Notes under the pieces: model-generated
Databases searched by the model: none
What the model saw: the letters and a program-made list of their open reading frames with translations, nothing else
What the model was told of the DNA's origin: nothing
Made by a program: the position numbers and the translations under genes
From: Xestospongia muta
Lineage: Eukaryota; Porifera; Demospongiae; Haplosclerida; Petrosiidae
Assembly: GCA_963693285.1 (NCBI GenBank)
Contig: OY848925.1
Coordinates: 1,046,817-1,110,816, forward strand
Length of the DNA: 64,000 nucleotides
Reading direction: 5' to 3'
Shown: in pieces, positions 54,101 to 64,000 of the stretch
How positions within the stretch are numbered: the first letter of the stretch is position 1
Layout of the letters: every line of letters begins with the position of its first letter

Positions 54101-56340
54101 GCACCATATAAACCATTTCTATGGTGCCCAATGAGGATTGAGCAAACACCATTGGGCACCATACAAACCATTTCTATGGTGGCTAATGGAGTTTAAAGAA
54201 GCACTATTGGGCACCATATAAACCATTTCTATAGTGCCCAATGATGTTTAAAGAAACACCATTGGGCACCATAGAAACCATTTCTATGGTGCCCAATGAC
54301 GTTTAAAGAAACACCATTGGGCACCATATTAACCATTTTTATGGCACCAAATGAGGATTGAACAAACAACATTGGGCACCATATAAACCATTTCTATGGT
54401 GCCCAATGACATTTAAAGAAACACCATTGGGCACCATAAAAACCATTTCTATGGTGGCCAATGGAGTTTAAAGAAGCATTATTGGGCACCATATAAACCA
54501 TTTCTATGGTGCCCAATGAAGATTGAACAAACACCATTGGGCACCATATAAACCATTTCTATGGTGCCCAATGGCGTTTAAAGTAACACAATTGGGCACC
54601 ATATAAACCATTTCTATGGTGCCCAATGAGGATTGAACAAACACCATTGGGCACCATAGAAACCATTTCTATGGTGCCCAATGACGTTTAATGAAATACA
54701 ATTGGGCACCATATAAACCATTTCTATGGTGCCCAATGAAGATTGAACAAACACCATTGGGCACCATATAAACCATTTCTATGGTGCCCAATGGCGTTTA
54801 AAGAAACACAATTGGGCACCATATAAACCATTTCTATGGTGCCCAATGAAGATTGAACAAACACCATTGGGCACCATATAAACCATTTCTATGGTGCCCA
54901 ATGAAAATTGAACAAACACCATTGGGCACCATATAAACCATTTCTATGGTGCCCAATGGCGTTTAAAGAAACACAATTGGGCACCATATAAACCATTTCT
55001 ATGGTGCCCAATGAAGATTGAACAAACACCATTGGGCACCATATTAACCATTTCTATGGTGCCCAATGAAGATTGAACAAACATCATTGGGCACCATATT
55101 AACCATTTCTATGGTGCCTAATGATGTTTAAAGAAACACCATTGGGCACCATAGAAACCATTTTTATGGTGCCCAATTGCATTTAAAGAAACACCATTGG
55201 GCACCATAGAAACCATTTCTATGGTGGCCAATTGGATTTAAAGAAACACCATTGGGCACCATAGAAACCATTTCTATGGTGCCCAATGACATTTAAAGAA
55301 ACACCATTGGGTACCATATTAACCATTTCTATGGTGCCCAATGAAGATTGAACAAACACCATTGGGCACTATAGAAACCATTTCTATGGTGCCCAATTGC
55401 GTTTAAAGAAACACCATTGGGCACCATATTAACCATTTCTATGGTGCCCAATTGCGTTAAAAGAAACATCATTGGGCACCATATTAACCATTTCTATGGT
55501 GCCCTATAACGTTTAAAGAAACACCATTGGGCACCATTGAAACCATTTCTATGGTGCCCAATTGCGTTTAAAGAGACACCATTGGGCACCATATTAACCA
55601 TTTCTATGGTGCCCAATGAAGATTGAACAAACACCATTGGGCACCAAATAAATCATTTCTATGATGCCCAATGAAGATTGAACAAACATCATTGGGCACC
55701 ATATAAACCATTTCTATGGTGCCCAATGACGTTTAAAGAAACACAATTGGGCATCATAAAAAACATTTCTATGGTGCCCAATGACGTTTAAAGAAACACC
55801 ATTGGGCACCATATTAACCATTTCTATGGGGCCCAATTGCATTTAAAAAACACAATTGGGCACCATATTAACCATTTCTATGGTGTCCAGTGACGTTTAA
55901 AGAAACACCATTGGGCACCATACAAACCATTTCTATGGTGCCCAGTTGCGTTACGAAACACCATTTTGCACTATATTAATTATTTTTATGGTGCCCAATG
56001 ATGTTTAAAGAAACACAATTGGGTACCATAGAAACCATTTTTATGGTGCCCAATTGCTTTTAAAGAAACATCATTGGGCACCATATTAACCATTTCTATG
56101 GTGCCCATTGAAGATTGAACAAACACAATTGGGCACCATATTAACCATTTCTATGGTGCCCAATGACGTTTAAAGAAACACCATTGGGCACCATAGAAAC
56201 CATTTCTATGGTGCCCAATTGTGTTTAAAGAAAACATTATTGGGCACCATATTAACCATTTCTATGGTGCCCAATGAGGATTGAACAAACACAATTGGGC
56301 ACCATATAAACCATTTCTATGGTGCTCAATGACGTTTAAG
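51162..56340. repeat. Hairpin minisatellite (about 55-56 bp unit, roughly 90 copies)
   Basis: The unit contains an inverted repeat: ATTGGGCACCATA ... TATGGTGCCCAAT with an 11-nt middle. In copies with a gaaacc middle the pairing is perfect for 17 bp (ATTGGGCACCATAGAAA against TTTCTATGGTGCCCAAT) around a CCA loop. Spacers of about 18 nt come in two main forms, gacgtttaaagaaacacc and gaagattgaacaaacacc. A higher-order repeat of about 550 bp is seen (53184-53733 and 53734-54030 onward). Copy number is estimated from length divided by unit, not counted one by one. Short minus-strand ORFs here are by-products of the repeat. Confidence 0.95.
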
Positions 56341-56850
56341 AACTTGATTTCTGACAAGGGTATGTAGAACATAACATTTAACAACATTAAGAATTTAATC
56401 TTTTTTCAATCGTCATGGTAGACTCTCACACAATGGTACACTGCATAATTTCTGATGAAGAGTTAGGGTATGACAAACTAGATGAGTAGAACAGAACATG
56501 AGAACTCAGTCATCTTCATGGTAACTTGGACAATGGTATAGAATTTTTTCAAAGATTTAAGACATCGATTTAAAGGGTTAGGGTGTGTAGAACAAAGATG
56601 TCACCCCTAACCCTTAAATTTTTCTTTAAGTTTTGAAAAAAGTCTACCGCTGTCCACGTTACAATGAAGATGAATGAATTCTCATGTTCTGTTCTACTCA
56701 TCTAAATTGTCACACCCTAACTCTTCATCAGAAATCATGCAGTGTACCATTGTGTGAGAGTCTACCATAAAGATTGAAAGAAGATTAATTTCTTAATGTT
56801 GTTAAATGTTATGTTCTACACACCCTAACCTTTTATCAGAAATTTGTTAA
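56341..56850. mobile_element. Fold-back element 1 (large imperfect palindrome)
   Basis: Left arm (about 56341-56587) and right arm (about 56604-56850) are inverted copies. Landmarks pair as aaagggttagggtg with acccctaaccctt near the centre, catggtagactctcacacaa with ttgtgtgagagtctaccat, and gatttctgac with atcagaaat near the ends. The loop is about 16 nt. No coding capacity. It could be a non-autonomous fold-back or MITE-type element. Confidence 0.8.
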
Positions 56851-56939
56851 TGAAAAGAGTCTATTGTATTCCATAGACTCACATAATAATAGACTGTATG
56901 ATTTCTGACAAAGGATTAGGGTGTGTAGAGCAGAATACT

Positions 56940-57450
56940 TTGCCAGAAATCAACTGTTGAGAGTCTATCATTAATGTTAAAGGATACCAATCATGAACAT
57001 TGATAGAGATTTCTTTTTCTCAATGTGGTTGCATGTTCTGTTCTACACACCCTAATCCTTCTCAATGTTGTTACATCTACATATCCTAATCCTTATCAAT
57101 GTGGTTACATGTTCTGTTCTACACACCCTAACTCTTTTGTCAGAAATCATACAGTCTATCATTGTGTGAGTCTACCATGAAGATCATATGGTATACCAAC
57201 ACAACCTTCATGGTAGACTCACACAATGATACTGTATGATTTCTGACAAAAGAGTTAGGGTGTGTAAAACAGAACATGTAACCACATTGATAAGGTTAGG
57301 ATGTGTAGATGTATCCACATTGAGAAGGATTAGGGTGTGTAGAACAGAACAAGCAACCACATTGAGAAAAATATATCTCTTTCGATGTTCATCATTAGTA
57401 TCTTTCAATATTCATGATAGACTCACAACAGTTGATTCCTGACCAAATAT
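56940..57450. mobile_element. Fold-back element 2 (large imperfect palindrome)
   Basis: Left arm (about 56946-57186) and right arm (about 57204-57450) are inverted copies, with ctaccatgaag and cttcatggtag at the inner ends around a loop of about 18-20 nt, and caactgttgagagtctatca facing tgatagactcacaacagttg outside. It shares the ttagggtgtgtagaacagaa motif with element 1 and with the left flank of the satellite. The two overlapping ORFs on both strands here (57208-57408, 57236-57442) reflect the palindrome. Confidence 0.8.
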
Positions 57451-58507
57451 TAAGGTGTGTGTAGAACAGGACATAAATTCATATTCAGTACATTAGCACT
57501 TACATTTGTTTATCATTAGATCGGAGTTTAGTAGTTGCAGTTACAACATCAGTTAGAACTGACAGCCATGACAATTAAAGCTTTCATCTCCAAAGATTTT
57601 AGAGGACCTTCTTATTACAGCAACAGTCAGCCAGATCAAGTTCTAGAGAGCCAGTCTTCCAGAGAAAGAGAAAGAGAAAGAGAAAGGGGGATAAGTCCTT
57701 TTCAAACAAGGAGAAGAGAGAATAGACTTGGAATAGACTGAAATGATTTGTCTCTTTCTTGAGTCAGCTTATATACTCAATGAGCCTTGTGCTTATCACA
57801 TGGTGTGATAAGATGGACAATCTGACTCCATGAGAGAATAACAAACACACCTTGTGAGTCAGAAAAACAAACATTAAAGACATAGCCAATCAAATTTCTT
57901 CTACACAAGTTTTGGCCCCTTTGAGAAAATCATTATTTGGGGTGGTAACAATTTATTAAAAATGGTATTATTATGTCATTGAAACTACACATTTTACTGT
58001 CGTCATATAATTTGGTATTCACCAGTCATTGTTAATGTAAGAGAACGAACGTGTAGATACAAGTCACAAGAGCTAAGTATTGTACTGTAATCATAGTATT
58101 GTATTACTTGCTAATGATTCTAAATCCAGTGGTAGTAATTCCCACCTTTAAGGCTGCCTCTGTTCAGCACAAATGATTATAATATTTCAATACTATATAT
58201 TTATTAAGTCAGTATTTGTTTTTATATACTATTGATAAAACAATATATTATTAAGTGATTGGTAATCATGAAATGATAAATACAAAATGGTCAGAGAATT
58301 ATTAGATGGACAGATGAGGATCAATGCATATATGAATGGCTGTAATATATAGTAATTTATAATGATGTAATATGATGTAATATGATGCAATATGACAAGT
58401 GGTATTATCTTTGTCAATTTAAAAAAAAACAAAAAAGAAAATAAATGAACAGAGCATTATTAGTGTCATGCTATTTATTTCTTATTTCATTAAACTCCTC
58501 CTCATTA
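57451..58507. other. Intergenic
   Basis: No gene was recognised. A purine-rich simple repeat (agagaaagagaaagagaaag) lies at about 57660-57686 inside a 68-codon ORF that I do not consider coding. Confidence 0.5.
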
Positions 58508-59128
58508 TCATCCAGGAGATGGATTATCCATGATTTTACGTTCACTCTTTGTTGATGATTTCTCATCAATGCTAGTCACATGATCTGTTATATGTACTTC
58601 AACAGGTACAGGAGTAGTGATAGGTACCATGGGTGTGGTCATTGTAGATGTAATAGGTGTGGGTGGAGTTGATGGAGGATTGGACACGTACCATTTACTT
58701 TTAGTGGATTCCCTATTAAAATAAAGAACCCTTGACTGCCTAAAATGGAGAAATAAAAGAGAAAATGAATATATATATAATGTATGTCAATACATCACTT
58801 TTCAATATAGTAAGTTAGTAATATTATAAAATGGATAGATAGTATGACTAATGGATACATAGCATTACTTAATGGATAGATCGTAGAATAATGGATACAT
58901 AGGATTACTAAATGGATAGATAATACAACAATTGGATACATAGTATTACTAAATGGATAGATTGTAGGAGTAATGGATACATAGCAGGACTAAATGGTTC
59001 AGTGATGGATTTTACCTTTTCAGTTAGTGTCCTGTTTTTGAATGTGTTAACAAAATTCTTAGGGTTTCTGGATCCCTCTCAATTTCGTATATATATAATG
59101 GAGGATGGCTAATATTGAATGGACGAAT
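58508..59128 (-). CDS. Possible 3' exons of an unidentified minus-strand gene
   Basis: On the minus strand, 58739-58508 reads openly from a TTTTAG acceptor to a TGA (58508-58510): about 77 residues, beginning QSRVLYFNREST and continuing as a Pro/Thr-rich segment (NPPSTPPTPITSTMTTP) and a charged end. An upstream candidate exon at 59128-59016 has a good TCTCTGCAG acceptor and a GTAAAA donor. Its longest frame (IRPFNISHPPLYIYEIERDP...) meets a TAA nine nt before the donor, so the two cannot be joined simply. A third small candidate lies near 59358-59316. Between the two main exons are imperfect tandem copies of an approximately 60-bp aatggatacatag/aaatggatagat unit (58850-59000). Either the gene model is incomplete or it is decaying. 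Not recognised. Confidence 0.3.
58850..59000. repeat. Short minisatellite, about 60-bp unit
   Basis: About two and a half to three imperfect copies of aatggatacatag ... ttactaaatggatagat, in the putative intron of the minus-strand exons. Confidence 0.7.
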
Positions 59129-59586
59129 CTGCAGAGAGAGAGAGAAAATACATATCACATGTACAGAATGGTACATACACATTAAAGACACTTGTTCCAG
59201 TCCTTTATTAAATATTTAATGTAGCATAAATGTATAGTATACAATAAATCCATGCAAATAGTTATTAAATTGTCAATTTATTTTCATTTCCTTCTCAATT
59301 TAACTCAGGTTCATTTACTGCTGTAACTAACTTACATGTCTTTTTGTTCATATATTCAAAATCAACCGAAAGGATAGACTGCATGTCAAATAGTAAGAAG
59401 ATAAAATATTTAATAGTCTTAGTACAGTTCAACACACATCCATTTACACCTACTCAGCTTATGCAGTACAACATAATCATAAAAATTAAACTTGTGCCTA
59501 AATTGTATGTTTTTATAATTTGATAATGTAAAAATGTACATACACACATTTTAATTATATTACAATCTAGACTCAATCAGTGACTG

Positions 59587-61218
59587 CTATGTATAGAAAG
59601 TCTTAGGTGGTTCATATGGAACATAACGATGATCATATAATCCAAATCCCTCGTGAGCTTGAGAGAAACAAGGCACGCAATAAAGATCACCATCACAGTC
59701 ATAGCAACGAACAGTAGCATCTACATTACACATACAACACCATGGAAGCGGCTCCTCATGTCCGATAGCTGAATAAGGTTGGAGATTAGAAGCTTTGTTG
59801 GTATCTTTTTGCGACGATGTATTACTTTGAAAATCTTTATTTTCGGAGTTGTTTATTAAATGTCCTAATCCTTGTGATTCTAATTGATCTTCTAGTTTTG
59901 CTTCGGCTGACATTTGTGATATTAACTCATCTACTTGTTGATCAAATTCTTCGTCATCAAAACCCCACTCATCGTAACTTCTCCCTAAGGCACCTAATGT
60001 ACTAGCCACACTGGGACCACAAGTGGCTCCTTCTGTTGAGTGTGCTGAGGTGCCAAAATGATCCCAACTAAAATTTAAGCCAGGATGTTGTGAACTAGTC
60101 GTAGCTCCCTTAGGCTTACTTTTTACTTCGCTATCACTATCTGAGTCACTCTTAATAAGATCAGATACTTTCTTTGTAGCATATGACATGAATTCTTCAT
60201 CTTTAAGTCTTGCTTCTTCATCATGTTTGTTCTCAATAATAGCTTGTAATAAGAGTAGCTTTAGTTCTTCTTCTGATACATCACCTCGTGGTTTTGAAGG
60301 CACTTCGTCCATTGGGAGCGTAGGATATGTAATATCGGGTTGTTCATCATCGTTAGGGTCACTACCTTGAACTGGTGGTTTTATTTGTTTTAACAAAGCT
60401 TGGATATCTGGTGCTTGCAAATCTTTTAATGCTTCTCTTTCTTGTTCACTAAGCATATCTTTTAAATCATGTAGCAATCTCTCTGGATCAATGTCAGTTT
60501 CAGTCTTGCCAGTATTAGAGAGAAAGGCATTATCATGATCAAGATTGGTATGTTGTCCACCTGGGTTAGTGATACTTCTGCCTTGTAGTGCATCAAATCT
60601 GTTAGCGAGTTCAGTGTCTTCTTCATTATGATGAGTATCAAGTTTCTTGTCTAATTCAACTTCTTCTTTCATTTGTTGTATCAAGTCTTGAGTCTGTTCA
60701 AATTGAGTCATGTTACTTGCTGGAGCCCCACCCATTGTACTTTGAGTCTCATCTGTTTTCTTTTCGTTTCCTTGTAGTTTGTCTAATTGGTTTTGAAGGT
60801 CATTCAAACTTGGAGCCTCGGGATTTCGATCCTCTCTTAGTTTACGAAATCTCTCTTCTAGTTCTTGATCTTCTGGGGCAAGAGTTCCAACAGGAGCTAT
60901 CACTGATGGGTCACTAGAGCCTTTATGTGCTTGAGTAATATTAGTAAGTTTTGGATCATACTGAAGACGAGTGACTATAGGAGGACCCTGATGTTTGTGC
61001 TTATAATAACGTTCTTGAAAGTTCTGAAGTATGTCGGCTTCTTCAGCTTTATTCACTGATTTCTGCTTTTGAGAACAATAGACACATGTAGCACCTTCTT
61101 CTTTGACTTTTTTACGATCCAGACACTTGTTGCAAAAAATTCTACGACATTTTGGACATTCTGTCGGTTTTTCTCTAAACTTGTACTTGTTGGTACATCC
61201 AAAGCACTTATCGGCCAT
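59587..61218 (-). CDS. ZFYVE19: ZFYVE19/ANCHR-like abscission checkpoint regulator
   Basis: Single-exon gene; 543 residues from the ATG at 61216-61218. The ORF is open for 34 more codons upstream, but this ATG places CFGCTNKYKF at the N-terminus, as in vertebrate ZFYVE19. Residues about 4-52 hold eight Cys in CxxC pairs (CFGC, CPKC, CNKC, CVYC), the atypical FYVE-type zinc finger that binds phosphoinositide. The middle is acidic, with leucine-rich helical segments around ELEERFRKLRED and ELANRFDALQ that resemble the repeated MIM-type (VPS4-interacting) motifs. The C-terminus (LPWCCMCNVDATVRCYDCDGDLYCVPC...) is the B-box-like zinc module typical of the family. In animals the protein acts with CHMP4C and VPS4 to delay abscission (NoCut checkpoint). 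Human ZFYVE19 is of comparable size. Confidence 0.9.
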   Translation of the reverse strand: MADKCFGCTNKYKFREKPTECPKCRRIFCNKCLDRKKVKEEGATCVYCSQKQKSVNKAEEADILQNFQERYYKHKHQGPPIVTRLQYDPKLTNITQAHKGSSDPSVIAPVGTLAPEDQELEERFRKLREDRNPEAPSLNDLQNQLDKLQGNEKKTDETQSTMGGAPASNMTQFEQTQDLIQQMKEEVELDKKLDTHHNEEDTELANRFDALQGRSITNPGGQHTNLDHDNAFLSNTGKTETDIDPERLLHDLKDMLSEQEREALKDLQAPDIQALLKQIKPPVQGSDPNDDEQPDITYPTLPMDEVPSKPRGDVSEEELKLLLLQAIIENKHDEEARLKDEEFMSYATKKVSDLIKSDSDSDSEVKSKPKGATTSSQHPGLNFSWDHFGTSAHSTEGATCGPSVASTLGALGRSYDEWGFDDEEFDQQVDELISQMSAEAKLEDQLESQGLGHLINNSENKDFQSNTSSQKDTNKASNLQPYSAIGHEEPLPWCCMCNVDATVRCYDCDGDLYCVPCFSQAHEGFGLYDHRYVPYEPPKTFYT

Positions 61219-61603
61219 CTTTGATTCTGTTTCTGTAAAAGTCTGGATATGTCCGTAAAACAGTATTTCAATTACTGGTCTAAGGAGGAGGACATCCCCT
61301 ATGACACATGGCCTCCTCACCCATTCATCGGAGCACTGCAGGAAGGCGTTTTTCGTCTCTGAGAGTTACCTACGAAGCTCAGTACGGCATACAAACACGA
61401 CATGAACTTGAAAATAGTCAACAATCATATTTACCATCAATTAGGTATGAGCAGCTGTTACTGTAATACTGTAGAATAGTTTCTTGCCAATAAATTACTG
61501 TCCATTGGGCTGTTGCGGCCCACAGTCAAAGGATGAATATATAGTTAGTATATCATTTGAAATTTAAGTCAGTAGTCCTCAGTTGTGATATAATTTTTTT
61601 GAA
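61219..61603. promoter_or_regulatory. Bidirectional promoter region ZFYVE19 / gene L
   Basis: The two start codons are 385 bp apart and diverge. The ZFYVE19-proximal part is locally richer in G and C than the AT-rich surroundings. No TATA box is obvious. A shared promoter is inferred from the arrangement. Confidence 0.55.
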
Positions 61604-62421
61604 ATGGTGCCATCTATAACAGGTAAATTATATAGATACAATTTTTACTGTATGCTCTTTTTATTATATGATTATAGAGAGAGATCCTCTACAAATAAAA
61701 CAGAACACTTACAAGAAAATAATGAAATTAATTCCTCAGATTATCAACCAACAACTCAACTTAGAACCACAAGTAATGCACAATACATTCAAGGTGTACC
61801 ACCATATATTGTACCCACGTCATGTCAACCGGTTACTGCTGCCTCTAATACCACACCTCCTTCAAGTGACATACCAGAATGTCCAATAATAAGACATTAT
61901 TCAAATAATATAACTATGTCATCACCTTATAACATAGATACCAGAGAGAGAACATTAGCATTGGACAGACAACTACATTTGGTTTACGGTTAGTATGTTC
62001 CTTCATTTGTATATATGTATCCTTTTTATTGTACTCACTTATACTCCTTTCTAACTTATCTAACTGTTTCTCTCTACTAGTTGCAGAGGAGAATTTGCGA
62101 CACAGAGTGAATGTTGAGTTGGAAAATACACGTACTACTCTACAACACATTATATCTGAGCAGTTTGTGACATTACATAAAATATTAAGATCATCTGATC
62201 ACTGCTATACTGGAGGATATGAATATCCTGGACCAACACAAGATATAGATCATACATACCAGGTGAGACAAATATAGTTTGTAGTACATGGTTTTATTTT
62301 TTATTTTTAGTCTGCTAACAAGGTTTTGGTTCCAGACAGTGAGGGATTAATAGAGGCTGTGGAACCAGTTGAACAAGCTCAGGAAATGTTGACTGAGTCT
62401 TATCAGCCATCTGAAATGTAA
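61604..62421 (+). CDS. Gene L: small protein of unknown function
   Basis: Proposed exons 61604-61622, 61680-61988, 62081-62262 and 62311-62421 total 621 nt, 206 residues, with consistent phases (1, 1, 0). Exon 2 is Ser/Thr/Pro/Gln-rich and probably disordered, ending RERTLALDRQLHLVYG. Exon 3 (VAEENLRHRVNVELENTRTT...) looks like an amphipathic helix, perhaps a coiled coil, and exon 4 is acidic. The first intron (57 nt) is open in frame, so an unspliced form adding 19 residues is possible, and its acceptor could be any of three overlapping AGs; 61678-61679 keeps the frame. The end is ambiguous: ATG TAA (stop 62419-62421) overlaps a GTAAGT donor, but no convincing downstream exon was found. Family not recognised. 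Confidence 0.65.
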
Positions 62422-63660
62422 GTTCAAATGTACATATCACGCGTAATGTTAGTCCTACCATGGATTGAACTTAGGATTTACTGATCCTTTGTCTAATACT
62501 GTATTAATTGACCTACCAGAACCTTGTAGAGGAAGTGTATGTAGATATAATATATCTATATGGGACAAATTAAGCTGAGAATATCTTGATATTGTCTTGA
62601 TCTACTCAGTTAAATTTGTCATAGATACAACGTGTCTTTGTCTTAAAGTTTTAAGGAAGTGATCATATTTATATCTTGAGTGTTGTCCTTTTTCTTATTC
62701 TTACTGAAAACATTTCTGAGATATTATGGACCAAAGGCATTTGTAGAGAGGTAGGGCATTTGCCTTACCAATAAATGTCAGAGTATCAGTATTTCATTAC
62801 ATTTTGCAACAAATGATTGTTCAGATGGCATTTTAGGTCCTGATTAAACATATAATCCTCTGATAACTTTTCAATCTTTAAGTTATGAAACTCTTGTATT
62901 TTGCTTCTTAATTTTCGCTGCTAAGAATTGCAATAATCAACCACACCCTCATAAATAATTAATTAGATACCAAAATTTAAACGCACTTTGTGTGCCCTTT
63001 TCTCTCTCCTTAACATGCCTTTACATCTTCCAACATCCAGGTGGACATCTGGAATGATAGCTCTGCTTGATTGACGATTTATTAGAATCATGAGATGTCC
63101 AAGTTTAGTCACCAAATAGTAAAAGCGCATGTTGCTTCAAAAGACTTACTAACAAGCTGACTAATGTCAGAAACAATCCCTACAAGACACAAAGAAATTA
63201 TCATATATGTTGTAAATTACCTTTATTCAGTCAAGTCACTAACACATCATACAATAAGCTAGATAATTGTTGGTGTCATTGACTTTTCCTATGTTTATAC
63301 GAGGTATTGATAGTTGTCTCCTATACTAGACCTAGTCCTCAAGATTCTGGTGTGAGCTGTTGTGAACACACCCTCATTGATTCCATTGAACATGAATTGG
63401 ATCATTATGTACTGAGAATGCAAACAGCAGTCTCTGTTATCAGTAATACATTATTAAAATTAAAATATAATTAAACACTCCTGTAATTATGATTATAACA
63501 CATGAATACATGCATAGTTATTGAAAAAGAATTTCATTTTTACATGACAAATTAAATGACCAATCATACTTAGGGAAAGTTGCTGTGTTTTCGTGAAATG
63601 TACATAACATGGAAAAATCAATTTCAATTCACATGACAACAAATTAATAAGTATACTAGT
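62422..63660. other. Intergenic or intronic, no gene seen
   Basis: AT-rich sequence without a recognisable exon or RNA gene. It may include the 3' UTRs of gene L and of the minus-strand RBR gene, which converge here. Confidence 0.5.
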
Positions 63661-64000
63661 TCAAAACTGGTCATCATAATCATTATGAGTCTCTTCTAAA
63701 TGTTGATAGCATAATGTGGCTGTGTTAAAATAGGCCAAACAAACCCAACATATATGGGAATGACATTGACTACAAGTCATGTGATGGCAACCAGCTATTT
63801 TCTCAATAGGAGCAGCACATTTAGGACATCGTTTACGATTTCTAGAATCCTCCTGCATCCACTTCTCCAACGCTATATCTCCTAACTTAGCAGATTCATA
63901 CATTTTACATGTAAGTCCATCATGATATTGAACATGACAAGTAGTACATATATGAACACTGCAATGACTACATATAAAACGTTGGCCATCTTTAGTCACA
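63661..64000 (-). CDS. RBR-type E3 ubiquitin ligase, C-terminal part (5' end outside window)
   Basis: At least 112 residues, ending at the TGA 63661-63663. They contain the end of an IBR zinc domain (CSHC...CTTC...HDGLTC) and a RING2/Rcat domain (RCPKCAAPIEKIAGCHHMTC...CHSHICWVC). In RBR ligases (Parkin, HHARI) the first Cys of the G-C-x-H-M-x-C segment forms the ubiquitin thioester; here that is the Cys in AGCHHMTC. The tail LAYFNTATLCYQHLEETH is a Cys/His extension seen in some RBR proteins. RING1 and the substrate-binding region lie past the right edge, so the subfamily cannot be named. The Met at 63999 is probably internal. Confidence 0.85.
   Translation of the reverse strand, partial: VTKDGQRFICSHCSVHICTTCHVQYHDGLTCKMYESAKLGDIALEKWMQEDSRNRKRCPKCAAPIEKIAGCHHMTCSQCHSHICWVCLAYFNTATLCYQHLEETHNDYDDQF

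Noticed and set aside
56574..56615. TTAGGG / CCCTAA as telomeric sequence
   Set aside because: Only single hexamers occur, within the ttagggtgtgtagaac motif of the fold-back elements, not tandem telomere repeats.
57208..57442. Overlapping ORFs on both strands
   Set aside because: Produced by the palindromic fold-back element; no domain or homologue recognisable.
57535..57741. 68-codon plus-strand ORF with an RERERERE run
   Set aside because: The run comes from an agagaa simple repeat; no other coding evidence.
61668..61889. Alternative 73-codon frame in exon 2 of gene L
   Set aside because: Does not join the downstream exon in frame; the chosen frame connects all four exons.

Overview
The window looks like a piece of an AT-rich, compact metazoan genome, most likely a demosponge. 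This is inferred from very short GT-AG introns (45-60 bp is common), close gene spacing, phase-1 exon-shuffled extracellular domains (NIDO, EGF, fibrinogen C-terminal), and metazoan housekeeping neighbours (a ZFYVE19/ANCHR orthologue and an RBR E3 ligase). No species can be proven by eye.

Positions 1-38,000 hold a tandem family of large secreted multidomain genes on the + strand. The full architecture is signal peptide, NIDO, EGF, a tandem array of calcium-binding EGF (cbEGF) modules, a half EGF, a second NIDO, a second EGF and a fibrinogen C-terminal domain (FReD). Gene C (8178-18541) and gene E (26764-37875) each have 39 cbEGF exons. Gene D (20029-24384) has a single cbEGF exon and a stop codon inside the FReD. 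An array of at least 26 modules that enters from the left edge (gene A) ends in a different, short terminal exon. Between these lie broken copies: a NIDO-FReD deletion pseudogene (5714-6455), a lone EGF exon, decayed EGF exons, orphan upstream blocks and fossil cytoplasmic-tail fragments. Each cbEGF module is one 126-nt exon flanked by phase-1 introns. The introns are as repetitive as the exons, so whole exon-intron units (about 173-176 bp) have been duplicated and homogenised.

Positions 38,600-50,900 hold membrane-anchored relatives. Gene F (NIDO-EGF-TM-tail), gene I (two copies of an unrecognised Cys-containing domain, then TM-tail) and gene J (NIDO-EGF-cbEGF-partial EGF-TM-tail) have different ectodomains but a homologous transmembrane and cytoplasmic exon with two NPSY motifs and a YETV-type tyrosine. 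Between F and I sit a single-exon MACPF-like protein with its own C-terminal membrane anchor (gene G) and a pseudogene of gene I. The whole block therefore looks like a fast-evolving cell-surface/recognition cluster. Function is inference.

Positions 51,160-57,450 are non-genic. They hold an approximately 5.2-kb minisatellite whose unit is itself a long inverted repeat, so the array is about 90 hairpins in a row, followed by two large fold-back (palindromic) elements that share motifs with the satellite's left flank.

Positions 58,500-64,000 return to ordinary genes: possible minus-strand exons (58,508-59,128), ZFYVE19 (minus), a divergent small four-exon gene of unknown function (61,604-62,421) and the 3' part of an RBR ubiquitin ligase (minus) cut by the window end. 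Exon joins were chosen by eye from GT-AG sites. In every multi-exon model the exon lengths sum to a multiple of three with consistent phases, which supports the models but is not a substitute for transcripts.
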